From the NCBI GenBank assembly GCA_036824045.1, contig DAITAZ010000025.1, positions 1 to 55,369 of the forward strand: a stretch of DNA of 55,369 nucleotides, given 5' to 3'. A model generated the notes under the pieces. The model worked only from the letters and a program-made list of their open reading frames with translations, had not been told where the DNA came from and made no database searches. The position numbers were made by a program, and so were the translations under genes. Every line of letters starts with the position of its first letter. Positions within the stretch are counted from its first letter, which is position 1. Shown here piece after piece: positions 17,479-26,944 of the stretch. The stretch comes from DAITAZ01 sp036824045 (GTDB lineage Bacteria; Pseudomonadota; Gammaproteobacteria; Burkholderiales; Rhodocyclaceae).

Positions 17479-18347
17479 CGCCACTTGCCCAGGTGCCCGC
17501 CAATGCGATGACGGTGGACGTGGAGGACTATTTCCAGGTCTCCGCCCTCGCGCCCCACATTCCCCGCAGCCAATGGGCGCACATCCCCTGCCGGGTGGAG
17601 CGGAATGTGGACCGCCTGCTGGAACTGTTCGACGGCGCCGCCGTGCACGCCACGTTCTTCACCCTGGGCTGGGTGGCGGAGCGCTACCCGGCCATGGTTC
17701 GGCGCATCGTCGCCGCCGGCCACGAACTGGCCAGCCACGGCTACGCGCATCTACGCGCCAGCGAGCAGACGCCCCAGGCCTTTGCCGCCGACATCGTCCT
17801 CGCCCGCAGCATCCTGGAGGACGTGGGAAGCGTACCGGTGATCGGCTACCGCGCGCCCAGCTTTTCCATCGGCGAAGCCAACCTGTGGGCGCTCGACGCC
17901 ATCGCCGAAGCCGGCTACCGCTACAGCTCGAGCATTTATCCGGTGCGGCACGACCACTACGGCATGCCCGGCTCCCCGCGCGCGCCCTACCTGATCCGGC
18001 CCGGGCTTACCGAGTTTCCCGTGAGCACGGTGGCCGCCTTTGGCCGGACCTACCCCGCAGGGGGCGGCGGGTTCTTCCGGCTGCTGCCCTACGCGGTGTC
18101 ACGCAGCCTGCTGCGCCAGGTGAACCGGGAAGGGCAGCCGGCGATCTTTTACTTCCACCCCTGGGAGATCGATCCGGATCAACCCCGGGTTTCCGGCCTG
18201 CCGGGCAAGACCCGCTTCCGCCATTACCTGAACCTGGACCGCACCCTGCCCCGGCTGACCCGGCTGGTGCGGGATTTCCGCTGGGCCCCGGCGGCCCGTG
18301 TGCTGGCCGACGCCGGCGCGCTGGATCAACCGTTTGCCCACCACTGA
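17475..18347 (+). CDS. XrtA-associated polysaccharide deacetylase (DUF3473 type)
   Basis: 290 residues. NodB-type deacetylase: 'MTVDVEDYFQVSA' carries the catalytic/metal Asp residues, 'ASHGYAHLRAS' the metal histidines and 'GYRAPSFSIG' motif 3. The C-terminal DUF3473 part has 'GGGFFRLLPY' and 'FYFHPWEID'. It would remove N-acetyl groups from hexosamines of the nascent or mature exopolysaccharide. The start overlaps the ATPase stop. A different deacetylase gene lies at 30958, so the cluster has two. Confidence 0.92.
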   Translation: MTPLAQVPANAMTVDVEDYFQVSALAPHIPRSQWAHIPCRVERNVDRLLELFDGAAVHATFFTLGWVAERYPAMVRRIVAAGHELASHGYAHLRASEQTPQAFAADIVLARSILEDVGSVPVIGYRAPSFSIGEANLWALDAIAEAGYRYSSSIYPVRHDHYGMPGSPRAPYLIRPGLTEFPVSTVAAFGRTYPAGGGGFFRLLPYAVSRSLLRQVNREGQPAIFYFHPWEIDPDQPRVSGLPGKTRFRHYLNLDRTLPRLTRLVRDFRWAPAARVLADAGALDQPFAHH

Positions 18348-18349
18348 AC

Positions 18350-19378
18350 ATGAGCGCCCTCAAGCCCCTGCTGCCCCAAGACCACGCCCGCTGGGACGAA
18401 TTCGTCCGCGCCTGCCCGGAGGCCAGCTTCTTCCATCTCGCCGGCTGGAAACGGGTGATCGAAGAAGCCTTTGGCCATCGCACCCATTTCCACTACGTGG
18501 AAGAGGCAGGGCAGATCACCGGCGTGCTGCCCCTGGCGGAAGTCAAGAGCCGGTTGTTCGGCCATTCCCTGGTGTCGCTGCCCTTTTGTGTCTATGGCGG
18601 CATCGCCGCGAGCAACAGCGGCGCTGCCGAGATCCTCACCGACGCCGCCACCAACCTGGCCATCGAACGGGGCGTGGGCCACCTGGAATTGCGCCATATG
18701 GCCGTCCGCCACCCGGACTGGCCCCGGCAGGATCTCTACGTGACCTTCCGCAAGCCCCTGCTCCCCACCGCGGACGAAAACCTGGCGGCCATCCCGCGCA
18801 AACAGCGCGCGATGGTGCGCAAGGGCATCAAGAACGGGCTCGTGAGCACCCCGGATGGGGGTCTTGAGACTTTTTTCGCGCTTTATGCCGACAATGTCCA
18901 TCGCCACGGCACCCCGGCGCTGCCAAAGCGATACTTTTCCCTGCTCAAGGAATGCTTCGGCAACGATTGCTCGGTGCTCAACGTGTTCGACTCCGCGGGC
19001 ATGGCGGTGAGCGGCGTGTTATCGTTTCGCTTTCGGGACGAGATCCTGCCCTACTACGCGGGCGACTGCCCCGAAGCGCGCGCTCTGGCCGCCAATGACT
19101 TCAAGTACTGGGAACTGATGCGGCGGGCGGGCGACGAAGGGGTTGCCGTCTTTGATTACGGGCGCAGCAAGCGTGGTACCGGCTCCTTTGACTTCAAGCG
19201 CAATTGGGGTTTCGAGCCGCAGCCCTTATCCTATGAATATGCACTGATCACCGCAAAGGCCGTGCCCAACAACAATCCGCTCAACCCCAAGTACCGGCTG
19301 TTCATCGAGGCCTGGCGGCGACTCCCCCGGGGTGTGGCCAATCGCCTGGGCCCTTTGCTGGTACGCAGCCTGGGCTAA
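18350..19378 (+). CDS. XrtA-associated FemAB-like acyl/aminoacyl transferase
   Basis: 342 residues from ATG 18350, two bases after the deacetylase stop. FemAB/GNAT-like fold: 'ASFFHLAGWKRVIEEAFGH' at the N-terminus, 'RKQRAMVRKGIKNGL' in the middle and 'FDYGRSKRGTGSFDFKRNWGF' near the C-terminus. These match the FemAB-type family always found in exosortase-A clusters (TIGR03019 from memory). The likely role is transfer of an acyl or aminoacyl group onto the polysaccharide; the donor is unknown. Confidence 0.9.
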   Translation: MSALKPLLPQDHARWDEFVRACPEASFFHLAGWKRVIEEAFGHRTHFHYVEEAGQITGVLPLAEVKSRLFGHSLVSLPFCVYGGIAASNSGAAEILTDAATNLAIERGVGHLELRHMAVRHPDWPRQDLYVTFRKPLLPTADENLAAIPRKQRAMVRKGIKNGLVSTPDGGLETFFALYADNVHRHGTPALPKRYFSLLKECFGNDCSVLNVFDSAGMAVSGVLSFRFRDEILPYYAGDCPEARALAANDFKYWELMRRAGDEGVAVFDYGRSKRGTGSFDFKRNWGFEPQPLSYEYALITAKAVPNNNPLNPKYRLFIEAWRRLPRGVANRLGPLLVRSLG

Positions 19379-19383
19379 CGGAC

Positions 19384-20667
19384 ATGCAGCCACTGCTCTT
19401 TCTCGCTCACCGCATCCCCTACCCGCCCAACAAGGGTGACAAGCTGCGCTCGTTTCACCTGCTCGACTATCTGGCGCGGCATTACCGGGTGTATCTGGGC
19501 GCGTTCGTGGACGATCCAGACGACCGCCGCCATGAGCCGGTGATCCGCAGCTATTGCACCGACTACCTGCTGGCCCCCTTGTCCCCCGCCCACGCCAAGC
19601 TGCGCAGCCTGGCGGGCCTGCGGGAAGGTACCAGCCTGTCCCTGCCCTACTACCGGGACGCGCGCATGGCGCAGTGGGTCAGCCGTACCGTCAAGGAGCA
19701 GCGCATCCGTCGGGTGGTGGTGTTCTCCTCCACCATGGCCCAGTACGTGGAAGACCTGGACCTGCCCTGCAAGGTGGTGGACTTCGTGGACGTGGATTCG
19801 CAAAAGTGGGCCGAGTACGCCCGCCGCCACCGCTGGCCCATGTCCTGGCTTTACGGCCGGGAAGGGAAGATGCTGCTCGACTACGAACGAAAGGTATCCC
19901 AGTCCAGCCACTGCTCGCTGTTCGTCACCCAGGCCGAAGCGGACCTTTTCAGCCGGCTGGCACCGGAATGTGCGTCCAAGGTGCAGGTGCTGTTCAATGG
20001 TGTGGACACGGATTATTTCAATCCCTCGCCGGATCTGGCCTCGCCGTTCCCGGCCGGGCAGAAGGCCGTCGTGTTCAGCGGCGCCATGGATTACTGGCCC
20101 AACGAGGATGCGGTGCGCTGGTACGCTGCCCACGTTTTTCCCAAGGTCCTGGCCGCCATGCCCGAGGCCCGCTTCTGGATCGTGGGCCGCAGCCCCGGTC
20201 CGGCGGTCACGGCGCTGGGCCGGCTGCCGGGCATCCACGTCACCGGCTCGGTACCCGACATCCGCCCCTACCTGCAGCACGCGGCCGTCGTGGTCGCGCC
20301 GCTGCGGGTGGCCCGGGGCGTCCAGAACAAGGTGCTGGAGGCCATGGCCATGGCCCGTCCCACCATCATTTCGCCCATTTGCGCCCAAGGGGTGCAGGCA
20401 CGGGTGCCGGACGAACTGAACGTGGCCACCGATGCCCTCGATTTCGTCATCCGCACCCTCGACCTGCTGACGTCGGCCGACGCCAAGGACATGGGCCGGC
20501 GCGCCCGGGAGCGCATCTTGGCGGACTACCGCTGGCTGCCCAATCTGGCCCGCCTCAAGGAGCTGCTGCACGTTGCCGCCGCCGAGGAGCAACCTGCACC
20601 CCAGATCCTGGGCGCCAGCCAGGCGCCGTCGTCGGCCCGTCCGCCAAGCATCGCCATCGCCGCCTGA
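19384..20667 (+). CDS. XrtA-associated glycosyltransferase (TIGR03087-like)
   Basis: 427 residues, GT-B fold glycosyltransferase. The N-terminus 'LFLAHRIPYPPNKGDKLRSFHLL' is diagnostic of this exosortase-A-associated family. The C-terminal half has 'VFSGAMDYWPNEDAVRWY' and 'GVQNKVLEAMAMARP', the nucleotide-sugar-binding part of GT4-type enzymes. It adds a sugar to the lipid-linked repeat unit; donor and acceptor cannot be inferred. It begins five bases after the FemAB-like stop. Confidence 0.9.
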   Translation: MQPLLFLAHRIPYPPNKGDKLRSFHLLDYLARHYRVYLGAFVDDPDDRRHEPVIRSYCTDYLLAPLSPAHAKLRSLAGLREGTSLSLPYYRDARMAQWVSRTVKEQRIRRVVVFSSTMAQYVEDLDLPCKVVDFVDVDSQKWAEYARRHRWPMSWLYGREGKMLLDYERKVSQSSHCSLFVTQAEADLFSRLAPECASKVQVLFNGVDTDYFNPSPDLASPFPAGQKAVVFSGAMDYWPNEDAVRWYAAHVFPKVLAAMPEARFWIVGRSPGPAVTALGRLPGIHVTGSVPDIRPYLQHAAVVVAPLRVARGVQNKVLEAMAMARPTIISPICAQGVQARVPDELNVATDALDFVIRTLDLLTSADAKDMGRRARERILADYRWLPNLARLKELLHVAAAEEQPAPQILGASQAPSSARPPSIAIAA

Positions 20668-20773
20668 GGCAGCGGCCCGGCCATAGCCCGAAGGGAAGCT
20701 TCAGAGCATGCAGCCCCGCCCCCATCTCGCCACCCCCCGGTCAATAAGCGGTTGCTGACTGCGGCGCCAGGCC

Positions 20774-22471
20774 ATGCAGATCCAGCTCTCCGATCCGCCC
20801 CTGGTCGCATCGAGCCGCCCCCCCCCGGCGCGGCCCACCCGCCCTGATCCCGAAATCGGAGCCGATCCGCCACGTGGCGGTCCCGTGTCCGGCCCCACCA
20901 CCAGCGGTCCGGTGCCCACCGCCTGGCGCGCCGCCCTGCGCACCCTGCTCGTGCTGTGGCTGGCGCTGCTGGCGCTCTACGCAGGCAGCTTCGCCGACAT
21001 GGTGGCGATCTGGCTGCGCTCAGGCACTTACGCCCATTGTGTCCTGGTCCCACCCATCGCCCTGTGGCTGGGCTGGCGGGAACGTGCCAGGTTACTCGCC
21101 GCGCCGCCGCGCCCGACCTGGCTGCCACTGCTGCTGCTGCCCCTGCCCGGCTTGCTGTGGGTGGTGGCCGGGCTGGCCCATGTGGGCGTGGCCCAGCAAT
21201 ACGCCGCCGTCGCCACGCTGCCGCTGGCAGCCTGGGCAGTGCTGGGACACCGGGCCGCACGCACGCTCGCTTTCCCCATGGCCTTCCTGTTCCTGGCCGT
21301 GCCTTTCGGCGAATCCTTCGTGCCGGGACTGATGCAGTTCACAGCCGATTTCACCGTCACCGCCCTGCGTCTGACCGGCGTGCCGGTGTACCGGGAGGGG
21401 CTGAACTTTGCCCTGCCCACCGGCAACTGGTCGGTGGTGGAGGCCTGTAGTGGCCTGCGCTACCTGATCGCCTCATTCACCGTGGGGTGCCTCTACGCCT
21501 GGCTCATGTATCGCCACCTCAGCCGCCGGGTGGTGTTCGTGGCGCTGGCGCTGGCCGTCCCCATCCTCGCCAACGGCCTGCGCGCTTACCTCATCGTGCT
21601 GCTCGGCCACTGGTCGGACATGACCCTGGCGGTCGGGGTGGATCACTTCATCTACGGCTGGGTGTTCTTCGCCCTGGTCATCGGCGCCCTGTTCTGGGCG
21701 GGTGCGTTCTGGCGCGAAGACCCGCCGCCCATGCCCCGAACCCGCCACCCCCGAGCGGATACCGCCCGGATCGGCGGGGTGCTGCCCGCCGTGGCCCTGG
21801 CCACAGCTACGCTGGCGGCGCTGCCGCCCCTGGCCGGGCACTGGCTGGATGCACCCGCCAGCCTGAGCAACCCGCATATCGCCGTCCCGGCCGCGCCCCC
21901 CGAATGGCAAGCGCTGGCCCCGGCCGACACGCTGCCGCCCGCCTGGGAGCCGGATTTCCGCCGTGCCGAGGCGAGTTTGCGCCGCACCTACCGGGACAGT
22001 TCCGGCGACGTCTTCCTCCGCGCCTACCTCTACGGCGCCGCCACCCGCGGGAGTGGCGGCCTCAGTTCCGACAACGTGTTGGCCAGCACGGACAACCCCC
22101 GCTGGCGGCAGACCGGCGAATTCGGCACCAGCCTGCATGGCAGCGGACATTATGTGCACGCCCGGGAGGCTCGCATCGCGGGGCGGGGCGGCCAGTTCGT
22201 GGCCGTCACCTGGTACTGGGCCGAGGGCGTGTTCTCCGGCAATCCCTACCGGGTGAAGCTGGCCCAGGCCTGGTCCCGGCTGCAGGGCGGCCCGGGCCGC
22301 ATGGCCATCCTCACCGTGTTCGCCCCCTACGAGGAAACGCCCGCGCCTGCCGCAACCCAGGGGATGAGCGCGCCCCTGCCACTGGCCGCCCAGCAGGCAC
22401 GGCTGCGGCGCTTCGCCGAGGCCATGCTGCCGGCGCTGGCCGCCTCCCTGAACGAGGCCGGCGCGCCATGA
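20774..22471 (+). CDS. xrtA: Exosortase A fused to EpsI domain
   Basis: 565 residues. Residues about 50-310 form a polytopic membrane protein with the exosortase catalytic triad: Cys225 in 'VVEACSGLRYL', Arg270 in 'LANGLRAYLI' and His291 in 'VDHFIYGW'. Residues about 320-565 are the EpsI domain ('LYGAATRGSGG', 'YRVKLAQAWSRL'). Exosortases recognise PEP-CTERM tails of exported proteins and process them, by analogy with sortases. No protein with a PEP-CTERM tail is encoded in the window, so its substrates must lie elsewhere. A 106-base gap precedes it; the proline-rich first 45 residues and weak ribosome site leave the start slightly uncertain. Confidence 0.93.
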   Translation: MQIQLSDPPLVASSRPPPARPTRPDPEIGADPPRGGPVSGPTTSGPVPTAWRAALRTLLVLWLALLALYAGSFADMVAIWLRSGTYAHCVLVPPIALWLGWRERARLLAAPPRPTWLPLLLLPLPGLLWVVAGLAHVGVAQQYAAVATLPLAAWAVLGHRAARTLAFPMAFLFLAVPFGESFVPGLMQFTADFTVTALRLTGVPVYREGLNFALPTGNWSVVEACSGLRYLIASFTVGCLYAWLMYRHLSRRVVFVALALAVPILANGLRAYLIVLLGHWSDMTLAVGVDHFIYGWVFFALVIGALFWAGAFWREDPPPMPRTRHPRADTARIGGVLPAVALATATLAALPPLAGHWLDAPASLSNPHIAVPAAPPEWQALAPADTLPPAWEPDFRRAEASLRRTYRDSSGDVFLRAYLYGAATRGSGGLSSDNVLASTDNPRWRQTGEFGTSLHGSGHYVHAREARIAGRGGQFVAVTWYWAEGVFSGNPYRVKLAQAWSRLQGGPGRMAILTVFAPYEETPAPAATQGMSAPLPLAAQQARLRRFAEAMLPALAASLNEAGAP

Positions 22472-22557
22472 GCGCCTGGCCGCCCAAGCGCTGCGCAGCG
22501 CGCGCGATGCCCCCCGCGGACAGCGCGCGGCGCAACGACGGGAGGGCCCGCCAGTGA
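22468..22557 (+). CDS. Possible 29-residue linker ORF between xrtA and the next glycosyltransferase
   Basis: ATG overlaps the xrtA stop (ATGA) and its TGA overlaps the GTG of the next gene, so ribosomes could pass through all three. The product would be Arg/Ala-rich with no recognisable domain. It contains a perfect 14-base palindrome, GCGCTGCGCAGCGC (22488-22501). It may serve only to keep translation coupled, or may be spacer; I would not assign a function. Confidence 0.25.
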   Translation: MSAWPPKRCAARAMPPADSARRNDGRARQ

Positions 22558-23690
22558 GCCGCCCCCCCCTGATCGCCCATGTGCTCTACCACTTTGGCGT
22601 GGGCGGGCTGGAAAACGGGGTGGTGAACCTCATCAACCACACGCCGCCGGGACGCTACCGGCACGCCATCGTCTCGCTCACCGGCGCCACGGATTTCCGG
22701 CAGCGCCTGCGCGACCCCCAGGTGCCGGTGATCTGCCTGGAGAAGCCGCCGGGCCCCGGGTGGAAGCTCTTTCCCCGCCTCTACCGGCTGTTCCGCGACC
22801 TTCAACCCGCCGTGGTGCACAGCCGCAACCTGGCGGCGCTGGAAGCGCAGTTGCCCGCCACCCTGGCCGGAGTGCCCGCACGGGTGCACGGCGAGCACGG
22901 CCGCGACGTGGGCGACCTGGACGGCAGCAACCGCCGCCTGCGGCTCGTCCGCCGGGCCTACCGGCCCTTCGTCCACCGCTACGTCGCCCTCTCCCGGGAT
23001 CTGCACGACTACCTGGTGCACCGGGTGGGCTTCAGCGCCAGCGCGGTGGAGCATATCTGCAACGGTGTGGACAGCGAACGCTTCCGGCCCGACAGCAGCG
23101 CGGCCGGCCTGCCCTTCCCGGCAGGCTCGTTCGTGATCGGCGCCGTGGGCCGGATGCAGGCCGTCAAGAGTTTCATGACCCTGGTGGAGGCCTTCATTCG
23201 CCTGCGCCAGAGCGGGGCTCCCCATGCCCCCCGGCTACGACTGGTGATCCTCGGCGACGGGCGGGACCGTGCCCCCGCCCTGGAGCGCCTGGCCCGGGCG
23301 GGGCTGGCCGAAGCCGCCTGGCTGCCCGGGGAACGCAGCGACGTACCCGCCCTGCTACCCGCCTTCGATGTGCTGGTTCTGCCCTCCCTTGCCGAGGGCA
23401 TTTCCAATACCATACTCGAAGCTATGGCCTGCGGCCTGCCGGTAGTCGCCACGGCGGTGGGCGGCAACCCGGAGCTGGTGCGCGAAGGTGTCACCGGCGC
23501 CCTGGTCGCACCAGCCAATGCCGCCCAACTGGCCGACGCCATCGGCCGCTACGCCGCCGATCCGGCCACCGCCCGGGCGCACGGACGAACGGCGCGGGCG
23601 CTGACTGAAGAACACTACGCACTGGACGTTATGGTTAACCGTTACTTGGGCGTCTATGACCGCCTGCTGGGAGAGCGCGACCGGATCTGA
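22554..23690 (+). CDS. XrtA-associated glycosyltransferase (TIGR03088-like)
   Basis: 378 residues from GTG 22554. GT4-type enzyme: 'HVLYHFGVGGLENGVVNLIN' at the N-terminus is characteristic of this exosortase-A family, with 'HICNGVDSERFRP' at the domain junction and 'SLAEGISNTILEAMACGLPVVATAVGGNPELV' in the C-terminal donor-binding domain. Involved in assembly of the exopolysaccharide repeat unit. The 65-base gap after it (23691-23755) is locally AT-rich but holds no clear signal. Confidence 0.9.
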   Translation: MSRPPLIAHVLYHFGVGGLENGVVNLINHTPPGRYRHAIVSLTGATDFRQRLRDPQVPVICLEKPPGPGWKLFPRLYRLFRDLQPAVVHSRNLAALEAQLPATLAGVPARVHGEHGRDVGDLDGSNRRLRLVRRAYRPFVHRYVALSRDLHDYLVHRVGFSASAVEHICNGVDSERFRPDSSAAGLPFPAGSFVIGAVGRMQAVKSFMTLVEAFIRLRQSGAPHAPRLRLVILGDGRDRAPALERLARAGLAEAAWLPGERSDVPALLPAFDVLVLPSLAEGISNTILEAMACGLPVVATAVGGNPELVREGVTGALVAPANAAQLADAIGRYAADPATARAHGRTARALTEEHYALDVMVNRYLGVYDRLLGERDRI

Positions 23691-23755
23691 ACCTCGGCAA
23701 CACCGAAGCAACACCCATACATAAATAAAGCGCAAAAGCGCGGGAGAAAACCTGA

Positions 23756-25705
23756 GTGTGCGGCATCGTCGGGATCCTTGATCTCAACGGTCGGCGTGAT
23801 GTCGACCGTGCCTTGCTCGACCGGATGAACGAGACCCAGCACCATCGGGGCCCGGATGAAGGCGGACTTCATCTGGAGCCGGGGCTGGGCCTGGGCCATC
23901 GGCGCCTGTCCATCATCGACCTGTCCTCGGGGCAACAGCCCCTTTTTAACGAGACCGGTTCGGTGGCGGTGGTATTCAACGGCGAGATCTACAACTTCCA
24001 ACCCCTCATGGCGGAACTCACTGCCCTGGGGCATACCTTCCACACCCGCAGCGACACCGAGGTGATCGTCCACGCCTGGGAGCAATGGGGCGAGGCCTGC
24101 GTGGAACGCTTCCGGGGCATGTTTGCCTTCGCCGTATGGGATCAGGCGCGGGAAACCCTCTTCCTCGCGCGGGACCGGCTGGGCGTCAAACCCCTGTTCT
24201 ACGCCACCCTGGCGGACGGGTACTTCGTTTTCGGCTCGGAGCTCAAGGCGTTGCGCGTCCACCGGGCGCTCGATACCCGCATCGATCCCACCGCGGTGGA
24301 AGACTACTTCGCGCTGGGCTACGTGCCGGAACCACGCACCATCTTCCAGGGCGCGGCAAAGCTCCCGCCGGGCCACCTGCTCACCCTGCGCCGCGGCCAC
24401 CCCGTGCCGCCCCCCCGAGCCTATTGGGACGTGCGCTTTGCACCGGACAGCCGCATCGGCCTGGAGGACGCCCGGCCCGAACTGCTGCGCCGGCTGGAGG
24501 AGTCGGTGCGCCTGCGCATGATCGCGGAAGTCCCGCTGGGCGCCTTCCTGTCCGGCGGGGTGGATTCCAGCGCAGTCGTGGCAACCATGGCGGGGGTGTC
24601 GGAACAGCCGGTGATCACCTGTTCCATCGCCTTCACCGACCCGGCCTTCAACGAAGCCGCCTTCGCCGCCCAGGTGGCGGCGCGCTACCACACCGCCCAC
24701 CACGTGGACACGGTGGAAAGCGACGATTTCGATCTGATCGACGCCCTGGCGCGGCTCTACGACGAGCCCTACGCGGACAGCTCGGCCCTGCCCACCTGGC
24801 GAGTCTGCCAGCTCGCCCGCCAGCACGTCACCGTGGCCCTCTCGGGCGACGGCGGCGACGAGAACTTCGGCGGCTACCGCCGCTACCGCCTGCACCTGAT
24901 GGAAGAGCGCCTGCGCGCCGCGCTGCCGCTGGGGCTGCGGCGGCCGCTTTTCGGCGCCCTGGGCAGCCTCTACCCCAAGGCGGATTGGGCCCCGCGGATG
25001 TTCCGCGCCAAAACCACCTTTCAGTCGCTCGCCCGCTCGGCGGTGGAAGCCTACTGCCACAGCGTCTCGATCCTGCGCGAGGAGCAGCGCCGGCAACTTT
25101 TCAGCCCGGCGTTCCGGCGGCAACTGTCCGGCCACCGGGCGGTGGACGTGTTCATCGGCCACGCGGAGCGCGCCGGCACCGACGATCCGCTGGCACTGAT
25201 CCAGTATCTGGATCTCAAGACCTATCTGGTGGGCGACATCAACACCAAGGTGGATCGGGCCAGCATGGCCCACGCGCTGGAAGTGCGGGAGCCGCTCATG
25301 GATCACCCCCTGGTGGAATGGCTCGCCACCCTGCCCGCCGCGCTGAAGATCCAGGGCAACGAGGGCAAGTACCTGTTCAAGAAGGCCATGGAGCCCCACC
25401 TGCCCCACGAGGTGCTGTACCGGCCCAAGATGGGTTTCTCGGTGCCGCTGGCCCGCTGGTTCCGCGGCCCCTTGCAGGCCCGGGTACGCCAGGCCCTGCT
25501 GGGTGACACCCTGGCCGCCACCGGCTATTTCCGCCGCGAATACCTTGTCCACCTGGTGGACGCCCATCAATCCGGCCGCCGCGACTACTCCGCGCCCATC
25601 TGGACCCTGCTGATGTTCGAGGCTTTCCTCCGCAGCCTGGGCCAGGAGGCCCCCCGCACGACCGAAACCCGCGCCGGCGCAGCACTGGCCGGCCTTGCCG
25701 CCTGA
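23756..25705 (+). CDS. XrtA-associated asparagine synthase-like amidotransferase
   Basis: 649 residues starting with GTG 23756, so that Cys2 ('CGIVGI') becomes the N-terminal nucleophile of the class II glutaminase domain (about 1-220). The synthase domain has the PPi-loop 'SGGVDSSAV' at about 266 and 'LSGDGGDENFGGYRRY'. In exosortase-A loci this family (TIGR03108 from memory) is thought to amidate a sugar acid or similar unit of the polysaccharide rather than aspartate; that is inference. Next gene begins 15 bases later. Confidence 0.92.
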   Translation: MCGIVGILDLNGRRDVDRALLDRMNETQHHRGPDEGGLHLEPGLGLGHRRLSIIDLSSGQQPLFNETGSVAVVFNGEIYNFQPLMAELTALGHTFHTRSDTEVIVHAWEQWGEACVERFRGMFAFAVWDQARETLFLARDRLGVKPLFYATLADGYFVFGSELKALRVHRALDTRIDPTAVEDYFALGYVPEPRTIFQGAAKLPPGHLLTLRRGHPVPPPRAYWDVRFAPDSRIGLEDARPELLRRLEESVRLRMIAEVPLGAFLSGGVDSSAVVATMAGVSEQPVITCSIAFTDPAFNEAAFAAQVAARYHTAHHVDTVESDDFDLIDALARLYDEPYADSSALPTWRVCQLARQHVTVALSGDGGDENFGGYRRYRLHLMEERLRAALPLGLRRPLFGALGSLYPKADWAPRMFRAKTTFQSLARSAVEAYCHSVSILREEQRRQLFSPAFRRQLSGHRAVDVFIGHAERAGTDDPLALIQYLDLKTYLVGDINTKVDRASMAHALEVREPLMDHPLVEWLATLPAALKIQGNEGKYLFKKAMEPHLPHEVLYRPKMGFSVPLARWFRGPLQARVRQALLGDTLAATGYFRREYLVHLVDAHQSGRRDYSAPIWTLLMFEAFLRSLGQEAPRTTETRAGAALAGLAA

Positions 25706-25720
25706 ACGGACCCTTGCCCA

Positions 25721-26944
25721 ATGCGCATCCTGCACATCCTGGACCATTCGATCCCGCTGCACAGCGGCTACACCTTCCGCACCGCCGCCATCCTGCGCGA
25801 ACAACGCGCCCGGGGCTGGCACACGGAACACCTCACCTCCCCCAAGCAGGGCAGCAGCCTGGAAGAAGAAGATGTGGACGGCCTGCACTTCTACCGCACG
25901 CCCACCACGCCCGGCCTGCTCTCCGGCCTGCCCGGCATGGGCGAGGTGGAGCTGATGTCCCGCCTCACCCGCCGCATCGAGGCGCTGGCCGATGCCCTGC
26001 AGCCGGACATCCTCCACGCCCACTCGCCGGTGCTCAACGCCCTGCCCGCCATCCACGTAGGTCGGCGCCTGGGCATCCCGGTGGTCTATGAAGTACGCGC
26101 CTTCTGGGAAGACGCAGCGGTGGACCACGGCACCACCACCGAGGGGAGCGTGCGCTACCGGCTCACCCGGCATCTGGAAACCGTGGCCCTGCGCCGGGCC
26201 GACCACGTCTTCACCATTTGCGAGGGCTTGCGCCAGGACATGCTGGCCCGGGGCATCCCGCCCGGGCGGATCACGGTCATCCCCAATGCGGTGGATGCGG
26301 GCGCCTTCCAGCCTGGCGGCCAGCCGGACCCGGCCTTGCAGGCGCAACTGGGTCTGGCCGGCATGGAAGTGATCGGTTTCATCGGCTCCTTCTACGCCTA
26401 TGAGGGGCTCGATCTCCTCATCACGTCCCTGCCCCGCCTGCTGGCGGAGCGGCCCCGGGTGCGGCTGCTGCTGGTGGGCGGCGGCCCGCAGGAAGCCGCC
26501 CTCAAGGCGCTGACCAACCGCCTTGGGGTGGCCGACCGGGTGATCTTCACCGGCCGCGTGCCCCACGCGCAGGTGCAGCGCTACTACGACCTGGTGGACG
26601 TGCTGGCCTACCCGCGCCATTCCATGCGCCTCACCGAGCTGGTGACCCCCCTCAAGCCGCTGGAAGCCATGGCCCAGGGGCGGATCTTCGTCGCCTCCGA
26701 CGTGGGTGGCCACCGGGAACTGGTGGAGGACGGCGTGACCGGCCTGCTGTTCCGCGCCGGCGATGTGGAGGATCTGGCCAGCGCCCTGCTGCAGAGCCTG
26801 GCCGAGCGCGAACGCTGGCCGGCGCTGCGCGCCGCCGGCCGCCGCTTTGTCGAGGAAGAGCGCACCTGGCGCAACAGCGTGGCCCGCTACGCCCCCATCT
26901 ACGAAGGTCTGTGGCGGGCCCGGGAGACCGCCTCCCATGACTGA
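25721..26944 (+). CDS. XrtA-associated glycosyltransferase (TIGR04063-like)
   Basis: 407 residues, GT4 type. N-terminus 'ILHILDHSIPLHSGYTFRTAAIL' is the signature of this exosortase-A-linked family. The middle has 'VIPNAVDAGAFQPG' and the C-terminal domain 'LVTPLKPLEAMAQGRIFVASDVGGHRELVEDG'. Third sugar transferase of the cluster. Its last codons overlap the next glycosyltransferase start by eight bases, indicating tight coupling. Confidence 0.9.
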   Translation: MRILHILDHSIPLHSGYTFRTAAILREQRARGWHTEHLTSPKQGSSLEEEDVDGLHFYRTPTTPGLLSGLPGMGEVELMSRLTRRIEALADALQPDILHAHSPVLNALPAIHVGRRLGIPVVYEVRAFWEDAAVDHGTTTEGSVRYRLTRHLETVALRRADHVFTICEGLRQDMLARGIPPGRITVIPNAVDAGAFQPGGQPDPALQAQLGLAGMEVIGFIGSFYAYEGLDLLITSLPRLLAERPRVRLLLVGGGPQEAALKALTNRLGVADRVIFTGRVPHAQVQRYYDLVDVLAYPRHSMRLTELVTPLKPLEAMAQGRIFVASDVGGHRELVEDGVTGLLFRAGDVEDLASALLQSLAERERWPALRAAGRRFVEEERTWRNSVARYAPIYEGLWRARETASHD

